Below are positions 35,012-44,535 of a DNA stretch of 64,000 nt, in pieces. This DNA comes from Lachnospiraceae bacterium. GTDB taxonomy: Bacteria; Bacillota; Clostridia; Lachnospirales; Anaerotignaceae. A program made the position numbers and the translations under genes. The notes beneath the pieces were generated by a model. That model saw only the letters and a program-made list of their open reading frames with translations, was not told the DNA's origin and ran no database searches. Positions within the stretch are counted from its first letter, which is position 1. Each line of letters begins with the position of its first letter. The stretch spans positions 124,001 through 188,000 of the forward strand of contig DPJA01000009.1 in the NCBI GenBank assembly GCA_003543235.1, given 5' to 3'.

Positions 35012-35479
35012 TTATCTTTTTATATCCAATATATCAAGAACTTCTTTTTGTTTAGCAAACATTTCCTTTTCTTCGTCCTCTTCCATATGGTCAAAACCCA
35101 AAAGATGAAACATACTATGGGCAGTCAAAAAAGCTATCTCACGTTGAAGGCTATGTCCATACTCCTTTGCCTGCTCTTTGGCACGATTAATAGAAATAAT
35201 AATGTCACCTAATATTATTTCATCATTTTCGTTGACATCTGCCTTTTCATCTTCTTCAAAGTTCAGCATAGGAAAACTTAATACATCCGTTTCCTTATCA
35301 ATGTGCCTAAACTGAGCATTAATTTCTTTAATTTCCTCACCAGTTACAAAAGAAAGGCTAATTTCACAGTTGGTATCAAATTCCTCATATTCAAGACACT
35401 TTAATGCCACGTCATTTATCAGTTTTTCATATTCAGGTGTAATGCTCCAATCAGTTCTGTTGTCTATCAATACAGTCAT
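35012..35479 (-). CDS. ybeY: Endoribonuclease YbeY (rRNA maturation)
   Basis: 155 residues with the zinc motif HSMFHLLGFDHMEEDEEKEMF near residues 118-138 and NAQFRHIDKETDVLSFP near 55-71. Acts in 16S rRNA 3'-end processing and ribosome quality control. ATG 35479 with AGGAGG is the start; its first bases nearly abut the pgpH stop at 35481, so they are coupled. Confidence 0.96.
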   Translation of the reverse strand: MTVLIDNRTDWSITPEYEKLINDVALKCLEYEEFDTNCEISLSFVTGEEIKEINAQFRHIDKETDVLSFPMLNFEEDEKADVNENDEIILGDIIISINRAKEQAKEYGHSLQREIAFLTAHSMFHLLGFDHMEEDEEKEMFAKQKEVLDILDIKR

Positions 35480-35480
35480 T

Positions 35481-37682
35481 TTATTCCTCCTGTTTTTTCT
35501 GTTCTTGCTTAATTTCCTGTTGATGCCTTGCCGCCTCAATTTCCTCATCCTTAGGGTAGGCAATTCTATCATGGTACATTCCATTAAACACCTTTATAAA
35601 TGATTTTTTAATATTTTCAATCTCCTTTAGGTCAAGTCGGCAATCATTAAGCTGTCCATCATTAAGCTTGTCCTTAAAAAGTTTGTCTATAAGTATCTCA
35701 ACCTCTGCTATGCTTTTTCCTTCTCCAAGTGAGCTTCTTATGGCAGCCTCTACAGTGTCGGCTAACATAACAATAGCTGCCTCTTTTGACTGTGGAATAG
35801 GGCCTTTGTAGCGAAAATCCCTTTCCAGTGTTTCTATCATTGCCTTTTCCTTTGTAGACTTCATGTAAAAATATTTTACTAGTGTTTTCCCATGATGCTG
35901 TTCTATTATATCTCTAACTATTTTTGGCAAATGGTTCTCCTCTGCCATTTTGACACCTTTTTCAACATGGCTAATTATCATTTTTGCACTTATGTATGGG
36001 TCCAGATGGTCATGCACATTTTCTCCAAACTGATTTTCGCTGAAATACAGTGGATTTTCCATCTTACCAATATCATGATAATATGCACCAACCCTAGCAA
36101 GGGCACCATTAGCAAAAATATCATAAGCCGCTGTTTCTGCAAGATTTGCAACAATAAGGCAGTGGTGATAGGTTCCAGGTGTTTCTATCATAAGCCGTTT
36201 CATAATATCGTTGTTAGGGTCTGCAAGCTCCATTAGTCTATACTGTGTGTTTATGCCAAACATTGCCTCCCACAGTGGCAAGCTTCCAACCACAATAATT
36301 ACTGATGCCATGCCAATAAAAGCAGCATATATACTGTCTTGCAACAGCAATGATGTATACGCTTTGTCAAAAAACAGCCTTGCCGACATATATGTTGCCA
36401 AATGTGCAGCACCCACCAACACAGACACAACCAATATTCTTTCACGCCGATTGGTATATTGCACCAAAAGTGCCCCAAAACTTCCTGTAACAATTGTATA
36501 CAAAAGAAAATCAGCACTTCCATTAAATATGAACAACGCAGCTATGCTTGCAAATACATTCAAAACAAGTGCAATTTTGGGATTAATAAGTATTGAAAGC
36601 AGCATTGCAAATATGGAAACAGGTATAAAATAGAACGTGCTTAAGTCTGCCATTAAACTATGTATTATAACCGTAAGTATATACAATGCAAACACAACCA
36701 CAGTCTTTTTTTCATCCTTAAGTACTTTTTTCTGCTGAGTAATTATATAAAAACACACTGCAATAAAGCCCAAAAACACAAGTGATATACTGCCCACAAA
36801 AGGAGTTATACTTCCTATATAGCCTTTGTTTATAAACCCAAACTGACTAAGCAATTGGTAAGCTTCATCTGTTACGATTTCCCCTTCATCCACAATCTTT
36901 TGATTTTTAAGCACCATCACAGGCTCAACCTCAGCTATGCTTTGTTCCTTTGCTACTCTAATGGCCTCCTCGTCTAAAACAAGGTTTGGATGAAGAACTG
37001 CCTTTACCACTGCTTTGCCAAGTTCAGTAAGCTGTTCCTGCCCAATGTTTTCATCAATCATATCCAATGCTTGCTGTGATATTTTTTCTAGTGTTTCATC
37101 GGTTATTTTTTGTTCGTAAGCAAAATTTATGGCGTTAATCACGTCAGCCTGAAACTGTGCCTTATGGTCACTTGTAAGCTGATAATATTCCTTTGCCTGC
37201 TGTTCATTCACCGCAACAGGAATCTGTGTTACCAGCTGTAAATCAAAGTTACGCAATCCTTCCTTGCTTGGCAACACTGTTTTATTACCATTTGAAGCAC
37301 TGGCTTCAGCCTGTTTAACTGCTTCATCATATGCCAAATCAGCATTGCCATCCATAGTATTAAGTGCATTGGCTAAATCATCAAAAAAATCTTGCGTCTG
37401 TTTGATAGCCGTTACCTGCACAGTTGCGTCAAGTTTATAAAGCTCACCCACCGCCTCTACTGCTTTATCCTTAAGCTTTTGGGTTTCAAAAGTATTTTCC
37501 ATATCCCTTGTTGCAACATAACGCCTGCTTGCAACGCTTCCAACTGTTACAACCTCTGTATCTTTAAGATAAGAGCCAGTAACTATAGCCACTGCCGTTA
37601 CAACAAAAGCCACTGCAAGCATGACCATATTAATGGTTATTGGCTTGTTATATTTTTGTTTTTTGCCCTCTGTTTCTTTCAA
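35481..37682 (-). CDS. pgpH: 7TM-HD phosphohydrolase (PgpH/YqfF), c-di-AMP phosphodiesterase
   Basis: 733 residues. One N-terminal membrane segment (about 19-40), an extracytoplasmic domain to about 290, seven membrane segments to about 480, and a cytoplasmic HD domain with TYHHCLIVANLAE near 510-522 and GAYYHDIGKMENP near 545-557. The family hydrolyses c-di-AMP. It starts at TTG 37682 with GGAAGTGA. In the yqfC-yqfD-phoH-pgpH-ybeY cluster. Confidence 0.93.
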   Translation of the reverse strand: MKETEGKKQKYNKPITINMVMLAVAFVVTAVAIVTGSYLKDTEVVTVGSVASRRYVATRDMENTFETQKLKDKAVEAVGELYKLDATVQVTAIKQTQDFFDDLANALNTMDGNADLAYDEAVKQAEASASNGNKTVLPSKEGLRNFDLQLVTQIPVAVNEQQAKEYYQLTSDHKAQFQADVINAINFAYEQKITDETLEKISQQALDMIDENIGQEQLTELGKAVVKAVLHPNLVLDEEAIRVAKEQSIAEVEPVMVLKNQKIVDEGEIVTDEAYQLLSQFGFINKGYIGSITPFVGSISLVFLGFIAVCFYIITQQKKVLKDEKKTVVVFALYILTVIIHSLMADLSTFYFIPVSIFAMLLSILINPKIALVLNVFASIAALFIFNGSADFLLYTIVTGSFGALLVQYTNRRERILVVSVLVGAAHLATYMSARLFFDKAYTSLLLQDSIYAAFIGMASVIIVVGSLPLWEAMFGINTQYRLMELADPNNDIMKRLMIETPGTYHHCLIVANLAETAAYDIFANGALARVGAYYHDIGKMENPLYFSENQFGENVHDHLDPYISAKMIISHVEKGVKMAEENHLPKIVRDIIEQHHGKTLVKYFYMKSTKEKAMIETLERDFRYKGPIPQSKEAAIVMLADTVEAAIRSSLGEGKSIAEVEILIDKLFKDKLNDGQLNDCRLDLKEIENIKKSFIKVFNGMYHDRIAYPKDEEIEAARHQQEIKQEQKKQEE

Positions 37683-37686
37683 ATAA

Positions 37687-38697
37687 TCACTTCCGTTTTC
37701 CTCTTAATGAACCATATTCTATTTTTTTGTCAGTTGTTTTCTTTTTACTCTCCACTTTTTCGTATGCAGCAATTATTTTTTGCACCAAAGGATGTCTAAC
37801 AACGTCCTTATTTGTGAGAGCTATCATCTGTATATCATTTATATTTTTTAATATTTGTGTTGCCTCAAAAAGACCACTTTTCTTGCCCTCGCCAAGGTCT
37901 ACTTGTGTAATGTCGCCTGTAATAACAGCTTTTGAACCATAGCCTATGCGTGTAAGAAACATCTTCATCTGTTCAGGCGTTGTGTTCTGAGCTTCGTCTA
38001 AAACTATAAAAGCATTATCTAGTGTACGCCCACGCATATACGCTAGTGGTGCAACCTCAATTAATCCTTTTTCCATATTTGCCGCAAAGCGTTCTGCTCC
38101 CATAATTTCATAAAGTGCATCATACAGCGGTCTTAAATAAGGGTCAACCTTCTGCTGCAAATCTCCCGGTAAAAACCCAAGCTTTTCCCCTGCTTCAATT
38201 GCAGGTCTGGTAAGAATAATTCTGTTCACTTCATTATTTTTAAATGCAGTTATTGCCATAGCCATAGCAAGATAGGTTTTGCCTGTGCCTGCTGGCCCTA
38301 TACCAAAAACAATTGTGTTATTTCTTATCATATCTACATAGCTTTTTTGACCAAGGGTTTTGGGTTTAATTGGTCTGCCATTTGTGGTAAGGCAAATAAC
38401 ATCATCATATATTTTGCCTATTTCATCTATTTTTGTATCATTAATGGCATCAATAATATATTGAATGCCCTGCTCAGTTATAGGCTCTTTTTTACTTGCA
38501 ACGGTTCTTAGGTGCGTAAGCACTCTTGCCGCTGCATCAACCTTTTTCTCATCACCAACTACCTTTACATCATCACCATGATTTACAATATGCACACCAA
38601 AGGTGTTTTCAATTTTTTTTATATTTACATCGTATTGTCCAAATACTGCTGAAATATTTTCATTTTCTATTGTCACCATTTTTTCTGCTTCATTCAT
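37687..38697 (-). CDS. PhoH-family ATPase (PhoL/YbeZ type)
   Basis: About 336 residues; partner of YbeY in RNA metabolism. Walker A GPAGTGKTYLAMAMA near residues 133-147, Walker B AFIVLDEAQNTTPEQMK near 228-244 and GDITQVDLG near 260. An N-terminal KH-like region precedes. The start is uncertain: ATG 38697 has GGGAG three bases away, and GTG 38712 and ATG 38679 are alternatives. Its beginning overlaps or touches the yqfD stop at 38690. Confidence 0.93.
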   Translation of the reverse strand: MNEAEKMVTIENENISAVFGQYDVNIKKIENTFGVHIVNHGDDVKVVGDEKKVDAAARVLTHLRTVASKKEPITEQGIQYIIDAINDTKIDEIGKIYDDVICLTTNGRPIKPKTLGQKSYVDMIRNNTIVFGIGPAGTGKTYLAMAMAITAFKNNEVNRIILTRPAIEAGEKLGFLPGDLQQKVDPYLRPLYDALYEIMGAERFAANMEKGLIEVAPLAYMRGRTLDNAFIVLDEAQNTTPEQMKMFLTRIGYGSKAVITGDITQVDLGEGKKSGLFEATQILKNINDIQMIALTNKDVVRHPLVQKIIAAYEKVESKKKTTDKKIEYGSLRGKRK

Positions 38698-39913
38698 CTG
38701 CTCCCGCTTCACCCTTCTCTTCTTCTATATTAATACCCATCTCCTGACCAACGTCCTCTATAACAGTAAGGGTTGTTTTTGATGTCAATATATTATTATT
38801 AAGAACAAATTTTGTATCCTCGTCTATTATCTGTGCTCCGCCCAACTCCATATCCTGTTTTGTTTTAAGCAGCAGACCATTTATTTCAGCTTTTGCCTCC
38901 TCCTCTGTTCGGTTTTTTTCCTCTTTAACATACTCTGCATATTCGGTACTTAATATTTTAAACGGCAATTTATAATCACCTATTTTAAATTCTTTAATGT
39001 CTTTCTCTTCCTTATCATAAAGTTCAAACTTAACTCTTGGTGCTATAAAATCCAATATATATTCACCAAAAACCATGCTATTGTCTGTAGTAATATTTCC
39101 CGTTTTTACCTTATTGATGTATGTAAGCGGTATGGTATTGTCAATAGTATATACACACCTACCCTTTATATTTGCTACTGAACGCACATATTTTTTGCCA
39201 ACCTCTGTATCCATATCCATTATAGACAATGTACCGCTTACAAGCATATCTCCCTTTTCAACTACATCTTTTGCTTTAACAAGAGGTACGCCTGCACTAA
39301 CAGATATACTTTCTATAATACACGGCTTATCTGCTATTATACTACACGGTGTTTCTCTGTCTACTATTTGTGTTTTAGGAATAGTTTCCACTATGGTTAC
39401 CGTTACTTTTGTACCTTTTGTGTTAATGGCAACCCACGATATATCATCAAATTTCAATATAAGGCTGTCTGTAATTTTTCTTATATCTGCCGTCATTTTC
39501 AGCTTTCCTGGTGCAAGCCCCTGTTCACTGCAAAATGAAAGTATATCACTTGTAGATATACGGTTGTTTCCCATTACTGTAACTGTCCAAATAAATGAAG
39601 ATAGAACATATAGCAACGCTACAAAAAAGAATACACCAGCAGTATATACCTTACGTTGCCTGCATCTATCCATCAAAAACGGAAATCCTTTTTTATCCAA
39701 TATTTTATAGCGGCATTTCGTCTTTCTTGCACATTCCTTAAGACCCTTAAAGCCCTGTGGACTAACCCTCATAACAACTGAATTTTTATCTAGCTTTATG
39801 TCCCAAATATATATTCCTCTAATAGCGGCAAGATTTACAAACCGTTCAACGGAAAACCCTGACACCCTTATAATAACATATCCCCTTAAATAATGCCATA
39901 ATGTGAGAAACAT
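38690..39913 (-). CDS. yqfD: Sporulation protein YqfD
   Basis: 407 residues. N-terminal domain (LRGYVIIRVSGFSVERFVNLAAIRGIYIWDI), one membrane segment at about 92-113 (VYTAGVFFFVALLYVLSSFIW), then a long extracytoplasmic domain. In Bacillus and Clostridium yqfD is sigma-E dependent and needed for efficient sporulation, probably in engulfment. It follows yqfC. The C-terminal tail is acidic (EEKGEAGADE). Confidence 0.93.
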   Translation of the reverse strand: MFLTLWHYLRGYVIIRVSGFSVERFVNLAAIRGIYIWDIKLDKNSVVMRVSPQGFKGLKECARKTKCRYKILDKKGFPFLMDRCRQRKVYTAGVFFFVALLYVLSSFIWTVTVMGNNRISTSDILSFCSEQGLAPGKLKMTADIRKITDSLILKFDDISWVAINTKGTKVTVTIVETIPKTQIVDRETPCSIIADKPCIIESISVSAGVPLVKAKDVVEKGDMLVSGTLSIMDMDTEVGKKYVRSVANIKGRCVYTIDNTIPLTYINKVKTGNITTDNSMVFGEYILDFIAPRVKFELYDKEEKDIKEFKIGDYKLPFKILSTEYAEYVKEEKNRTEEEAKAEINGLLLKTKQDMELGGAQIIDEDTKFVLNNNILTSKTTLTVIEDVGQEMGINIEEEKGEAGADE

Positions 39914-39926
39914 ATTCTTCCTCCAA

Positions 39927-40196
39927 TTAATCTAAATAGCATACTGATAAAAAAGTACCCGTTATAGTTATGCTTTCAGCAAGTATGCTTTTTAGCGTAA
40001 GACATCTACCGTCAATACGCACCACTCCAACGCCCGTGCTTATACGCACTACCTCGTCGCCATATTCTATTATGCCTTTGTAGTTTTCTATAAAAAGCTC
40101 CTCACGACCCAGCAATGTTATAAGGGGCAAGTTAAGCATAGATTCTTTAGGTAGCTCAAGTATATCTGTAACCCGTCTTCGCACCCCTCTGCCCAA
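39927..40196 (-). CDS. yqfC: Sporulation protein YqfC
   Basis: 89 residues, the usual size. Family pattern: LELPKESMLNLPLITLLGREELFIENYKGIIEYGDEVVRI. Start is TTG 40196 with GGAGG seven bases upstream; no ATG fits. It is the first gene of the yqfC-yqfD-phoH-pgpH-ybeY-cdd-era-recO run, 13 bases before yqfD. Confidence 0.9.
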   Translation of the reverse strand: MGRGVRRRVTDILELPKESMLNLPLITLLGREELFIENYKGIIEYGDEVVRISTGVGVVRIDGRCLTLKSILAESITITGTFLSVCYLD

Positions 40197-40252
40197 GTAA
40201 CTACCTCCTCACACAAAATCCTATTCCTTATAAATATGCTGAAAATAATACA

Positions 40253-40298
40253 AAAAGACCTTTAGGGCAGTTCATCTAAACAATCCCAAAGGTCTTTA
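40253..40298 (-). terminator. Terminator of rpoN
   Basis: AAAGACCTTTGGG pairs with CCCTAAAGGTCTTT (minus strand) with one bulge, followed by TTTTTG. It lies 18 bases past the rpoN stop. Confidence 0.8.
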
Positions 40299-40315
40299 TT
40301 ATTAAATGTTATGAT

Positions 40316-41671
40316 TTATACCTTTCGTCCGCTAATGCCAAATATTCCTATGGACTCACGGTATTTTGCCACTGTACGCCGTGATATATCTACTCCCAGC
40401 TCATTAAGTCTTTCTGCAATCTTTCTGTCAGACAAAGGAGATTTCTTGTTTTCACCATCTACTATCGCCTTAATCATTATCTTAATTCGCTCCACCGTAA
40501 AGCTTTCCTCTGACTCAGATGCAATACTAGCCTGAAAAAAATAGCTTAATGGGTAGACCCCATGTCTGCACTGCAAATACTTATTCTTTATACTTCGGCT
40601 TACAGTACTTTCGTGCATACCTATAACCTGTGCCACATCATTAAGACACATTGGCTTTATAAACCCTACGCCATTATCAAAAAAATCCTGCTGTATGTCA
40701 ACAATGCTTTCAAGAGTTTTTATCAAAGTGGAATTTCTTTTCCCTATACAAGTCATTACCCACTCTGCTTGTCTTATTTTGTTTTGTATATATTCCTTTG
40801 TTTCTTTATCACTATTACCACTCATCATAGTTTTATAGTACTCATTTATACCAATTTTAGGAAAAAATTTATCGTTAAGCACTATTTCATAACCCTTTTT
40901 CCCTTTGACCACTATGGCGTCTGGCACAATATATTCCAAACTTTTGTACGAGCCAAAACTATTTCCCGGTTTTGGGTTAAGAGTTTTTATCAGTTCAGCT
41001 GACTCTGAAACCTCCGCTAGGCTAAGCCTAAGCTTTTTAGCTATAAGATGAAGTTGATTTTTGCCAAGCATTTCAAGGCACCCTTCAATAATTTGCTCTG
41101 CCGTTTTATTCTCAATTTTCTTTCGCTTCAGCTGAATAATTAGGCACTCTTCAATATTCCTTGCACAAACACCAGGTGGGTCAAGCTCCTGCACCATAGT
41201 AAGCGCCTGCATTGCAATTTCATCGTTTACGTGCAAAATATTGGCTATATCCAAAATATCCTCTTTCAAATAGCCGTTTCCGTCTATAGAGCCAACTATG
41301 TAACTTGCCATACGTTGAATATCCTTTTCCCAGCACATATCATTAACTTGTTCCATAAGGTAGTCTTGGAGGCTGTGATTTACATTTTTTTTAAATTTCC
41401 AGTCATCATTTTCCCTTTCATCACTCTTTAAGTCAGCATAATATGTTCTGTTTTGTTCATCAGAGGCATCAAGATAGTCAAGCTTGTGTTCCATGAGGTT
41501 AAATTTTTCATTTTCGTGATTTATTTCTTCGTAGTCCACCAAAGGGTTTTCCACAGACATTTCCTTTATATAGTCCAAAAGTTCTTCTGAACTCATCTGC
41601 AAAATTTCTGTCGATTGAAGCATTTTTTGTGACATAAGTATCTTTTGACTGGTATTAAGCAAAAGCTCCAT
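40316..41671 (-). CDS. rpoN: RNA polymerase sigma-54 factor
   Basis: 451 residues. The N-terminal activator-response region is Gln/Leu/Met-rich (LLLNTSQKILMSQKMLQSTEILQMSSEELLDYI); the core-binding region has DPPGVCARNIEECLIIQL; the DNA-binding region has the helix-turn-helix CLNDVAQVIGMHESTVSRSIKNKY and the RpoN box SRRTVAKYRE near the C-terminus. ATG 41671 with GGAGGT is the start. No sigma-54 activator gene is in the window, so target genes must lie elsewhere. Confidence 0.96.
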   Translation of the reverse strand: MELLLNTSQKILMSQKMLQSTEILQMSSEELLDYIKEMSVENPLVDYEEINHENEKFNLMEHKLDYLDASDEQNRTYYADLKSDERENDDWKFKKNVNHSLQDYLMEQVNDMCWEKDIQRMASYIVGSIDGNGYLKEDILDIANILHVNDEIAMQALTMVQELDPPGVCARNIEECLIIQLKRKKIENKTAEQIIEGCLEMLGKNQLHLIAKKLRLSLAEVSESAELIKTLNPKPGNSFGSYKSLEYIVPDAIVVKGKKGYEIVLNDKFFPKIGINEYYKTMMSGNSDKETKEYIQNKIRQAEWVMTCIGKRNSTLIKTLESIVDIQQDFFDNGVGFIKPMCLNDVAQVIGMHESTVSRSIKNKYLQCRHGVYPLSYFFQASIASESEESFTVERIKIMIKAIVDGENKKSPLSDRKIAERLNELGVDISRRTVAKYRESIGIFGISGRKV

Positions 41672-42024
41672 ATTAACACCTCCTTCAATGAAAATTAATT
41701 CTTTTATTATACTCTGCTTTTTCAAATATGAAAATACCTTTTCCCCTACGCAACAAATTCCTTTGGAAACCTAATGACATTGTTAGTCTATTTTTTTGTT
41801 AAATTTTTATATTAGTACCAATCATTGATAAAAATGCACAAAATATTCTGAATATTAATAAATTTACATTTACTTTGTATAATTAATGTAGTAAAATTCT
41901 AAATGCGGAAAGTCTAACCTAAGTACAATTCTGTAAAATTATGGTTAATTTTCTTTGCCTGTTCTAATATAAGAGCATTTTTTTAACATTTTTTCTTTTT
42001 TATTAAGAAATTTGTTAAATAGTG

Positions 42025-42053
42025 TTGAGAACTCCTCAGTTTTGTATTAGAAT
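42025..42053 (+). promoter_or_regulatory. Putative sigma-A promoter of the rnf operon
   Basis: TTGAGA at 42025-42030, exactly 17 bases, TAGAAT at 42048-42053. Start expected near 42060. Confidence 0.7.
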
Positions 42054-42072
42054 AGTAGTGTTAAATTAGACT

Positions 42073-42107
42073 GACCGTAATTTTGGGTGAACGTCCCACT
42101 ATCGGTC
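42073..42107 (+). promoter_or_regulatory. Nested hairpin in the rnf leader
   Basis: GACCG at 42073-42077 pairs with CGGTC at 42103-42107; inside it TGGG at 42084-42087 pairs with CCCA at 42095-42098. The structure sits about 13 bases from the expected transcript start. I recognise no known riboswitch; a 5' stabiliser or new control element are both possible. Confidence 0.4.
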
Positions 42108-42204
42108 CGTTTATGTTGTTATATTTTTTATAAACCAAATTGATTTGCTTTACACACGGCATACTTGCTGTTGTGTAAAAACAACAAACACAGAGGGGGA
42201 TAAT

Positions 42205-43560
42205 ATGCAAACTTTGACGTTCAAAAGGGGAGTTCATCCACATGATGGCAAGGCTTTAACAAAAGACGAGCCAATTAAAGTGATACTTCCTAAGGAAAAC
42301 TCGGAATTGTTTTTCCCTATGTCTCAGCACATAGGAGCACCATGCGAACCAATAGTTCAAGTTGGTGATTACGTTAAGGTAGGTCAAAAAATTGGTGAGG
42401 CTAAGGCCTTCGTTTGTTCACCTATCTTCTCAAGCATTTCCGGAACAGTAACAGACATAAGACCAATGCTTACGCCTGGCGGAGCAATGAGCCCATCAAT
42501 TGTCATCAAAAATGACGGCAAGATGGACGAAATTGAAGGACTTACAGGTAAGGATTATCAGTCTATGTCCAACGAAGAAATAATCACTGCTATTAAAGAA
42601 GCAGGTGTAGTAGGTCTTGGCGGTGCCGGATTCCCTACACACATCAAATTGGCTCCACCTCCAGGAACAGCTATTGACTACGTTCTTATCAATGCTGCGG
42701 AGTGTGAACCTTACCTTACGTGCGACTACAGGCTTATGCTTGAACAGGGCGAAGAACTTATTAAAGGACTTCAAATTGTTCTTAAGCTTCATCCTAACGC
42801 TAAAGGTGTAATCGGTATCGAGGATAATAAGCCTGAAGCAATTGCTTACCTTAACGGTCTTTGCAAGGATATTCCTAATATCGAGGTTGCAACACTTAAG
42901 GCTAAGTTCCCACAGGGTTCTGAAAAACACCTTATCAAAGCAATTACTGGCAGAGAAGTACCATCTGGTGCTCTTCCATCAGCAGTTGGATGTATTGTAG
43001 ATAATGTTGACACAATTATATCTATTTACAATGCAATTACAGAAGGAAAACCTTTAATGAGAAGAGTTGTTACAATAACAGGTGGTGCACCTGCTAACCC
43101 TGGTAATTACCAGATTAGAATTGGTATGACTTTCACTGATTTACTTGAGCAAATTGGTGGATTTAAAGTTTCCCCTTCTAAAATGATTGCTGGCGGACCT
43201 ATGATGGGACCAACAATGTATACAACTGATGTTGCTACAACAAAAACATCTTCCGCTCTTCTTTGCTTTACAGAAGAAGAAGCAATTACACCGGAAGAAA
43301 GTAACTGTATACGTTGTGGAAAGTGCGTTAGCCACTGTCCAATGGGTCTTATGCCTTTTATGCTTAATGCTCTTGTTCTTCAGGATAATGGCGAAGCCTT
43401 CTGTAAGGAAAACGGTCTTGATTGTATCGAGTGTGGTAGCTGTTCTTATATTTGTCCAGCAAAAAGACAGCTTGCACAGAGCATCAGGGCTACTAAGAAG
43501 GTTGAAATGGGTAAAAAGGCAGCCGCTGCAGCCGCAGCAAGAGCCGCAGTCGCAAAATAA
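42205..43560 (+). CDS. rnfC: Rnf complex subunit C (NADH-binding, two 4Fe-4S)
   Basis: Electron-input/output subunit that binds NAD(H) in the ferredoxin:NAD+ oxidoreductase, an ion pump. 451 residues: GVHPHDGKAL near the start, the glycine-rich EAGVVGLGGAGFPTHIKL near 132-149 (flavin/NAD region), then two ferredoxin motifs CIRCGKCVSHCP near 372 and CIECGSCSYICP near 411. The Ala-rich tail ends at 451. ATG 42205 with AGGGGG is the start; an upstream in-frame ATG at 42145 has no site. First gene of rnfCDGEAB. Confidence 0.96.
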   Translation: MQTLTFKRGVHPHDGKALTKDEPIKVILPKENSELFFPMSQHIGAPCEPIVQVGDYVKVGQKIGEAKAFVCSPIFSSISGTVTDIRPMLTPGGAMSPSIVIKNDGKMDEIEGLTGKDYQSMSNEEIITAIKEAGVVGLGGAGFPTHIKLAPPPGTAIDYVLINAAECEPYLTCDYRLMLEQGEELIKGLQIVLKLHPNAKGVIGIEDNKPEAIAYLNGLCKDIPNIEVATLKAKFPQGSEKHLIKAITGREVPSGALPSAVGCIVDNVDTIISIYNAITEGKPLMRRVVTITGGAPANPGNYQIRIGMTFTDLLEQIGGFKVSPSKMIAGGPMMGPTMYTTDVATTKTSSALLCFTEEEAITPEESNCIRCGKCVSHCPMGLMPFMLNALVLQDNGEAFCKENGLDCIECGSCSYICPAKRQLAQSIRATKKVEMGKKAAAAAAARAAVAK

Positions 43561-43581
43561 TTGAAGGGGGATTAACATCTA

Positions 43582-44535
43582 ATGGAATATCCAAATATTA
43601 CAATATCTGCTACCCCTCACGTTCGTTCCAATGAGTCAACTCAAAGTATTATGCGTGATGTTATTATTGCGCTTTTACCGGCAACAGCGATGGGTATTTA
43701 CAGATTTGGTGTCAAAGCAGCAATGCTTATTGTAATTGCAATTGCAGCAGCAGTTATAGCAGAGGCACTCTATCAGAAAGCAACAAAACAAAAATTAACA
43801 ATCAGCGATTTATCTGCTGTAGTAACAGGTTTACTTTTAGCAATGAACATTCCTTCATCTGCACCTTGGTGGATGCCTATTGTTGGTAGTGTATTTGCAA
43901 TCATCGTGGCTAAACAGCTTTTTGGTGGTATTGGTCAGAATTTTATTAACCCTGCTCTTGCAGGACGTGCTTTCCTTTTGGCATCTTATCCAAGCCTTAT
44001 GACAGCATGGGTTACACCTGGTGCTGACGCTGTAAGTACAGCTACACCTCTTGCACTTTTAAAAGCAGGAGAAATTGCAGAACTTCCATCTTTAGCAGAT
44101 GCAGCTTTTGGTAACATTGGCGGTTGTATTGGTGAAACTTGTGCCGTTGCACTTATTCTCGGCGGTATATACCTCATCGCAAGAGGTATCATAAGCTGGA
44201 GAATTCCTGTTACATATCTTGTAACTGCTGCTATTTTCTCAACTATTTTCGGTAGAGAAGGCAGTTCCGCACTTTATGAACTTATGATTGGTGGTATGAT
44301 GCTTGGTGCATTCTTTATGGCTACCGACTATGCTTCATCACCTGTAACACCAAAAGGTCAGCTTATAATGGGTATGGGCTGTGGTTTCCTTACAGTATTA
44401 ATCAGATTTTACGGCGGTTATCCAGAGGGCGTTTCATACTCAATTCTTATTATGAACCTTTGCGTACCACTTATTGACAGATATACAAAACCTAAAATCT
44501 TCGGTGCATTACCAAAGGAGGCGAAGAAGGCATGA
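43582..44535 (+). CDS. rnfD: Rnf complex subunit D (membrane, covalent FMN)
   Basis: 317 residues, about nine membrane segments. PHVRSNESTQSIMRDVIIALLP at 12-33 is typical, and GQNFINPALAGRAFLLASYP follows. The likely flavinylation motif DAVSTAT ends at Thr155, with Thr where most family members have Gly (SGAT). It overlaps rnfG by four bases. Confidence 0.95.
   Translation: MEYPNITISATPHVRSNESTQSIMRDVIIALLPATAMGIYRFGVKAAMLIVIAIAAAVIAEALYQKATKQKLTISDLSAVVTGLLLAMNIPSSAPWWMPIVGSVFAIIVAKQLFGGIGQNFINPALAGRAFLLASYPSLMTAWVTPGADAVSTATPLALLKAGEIAELPSLADAAFGNIGGCIGETCAVALILGGIYLIARGIISWRIPVTYLVTAAIFSTIFGREGSSALYELMIGGMMLGAFFMATDYASSPVTPKGQLIMGMGCGFLTVLIRFYGGYPEGVSYSILIMNLCVPLIDRYTKPKIFGALPKEAKKA

Larger units (their letters stand above)
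41672..42204. other. 533-base intergenic region between rpoN and rnfC
   Basis: AT-rich. The left part should hold the rpoN promoter (minus). TATAAT at 41878-41883 faces rnfC but lacks a good -35. The convincing rnf promoter is at 42025-42053, followed by a leader of about 145 bases with a nested hairpin at 42073-42107 and a small TGTTGT/ACAACA stem near 42173-42189. No gene-like frame with a ribosome site was found. Confidence 0.6.

Noticed and set aside
39075..39710. 211-codon frame opposite yqfD
   Set aside because: Antisense shadow; no ribosome site and no family motif.
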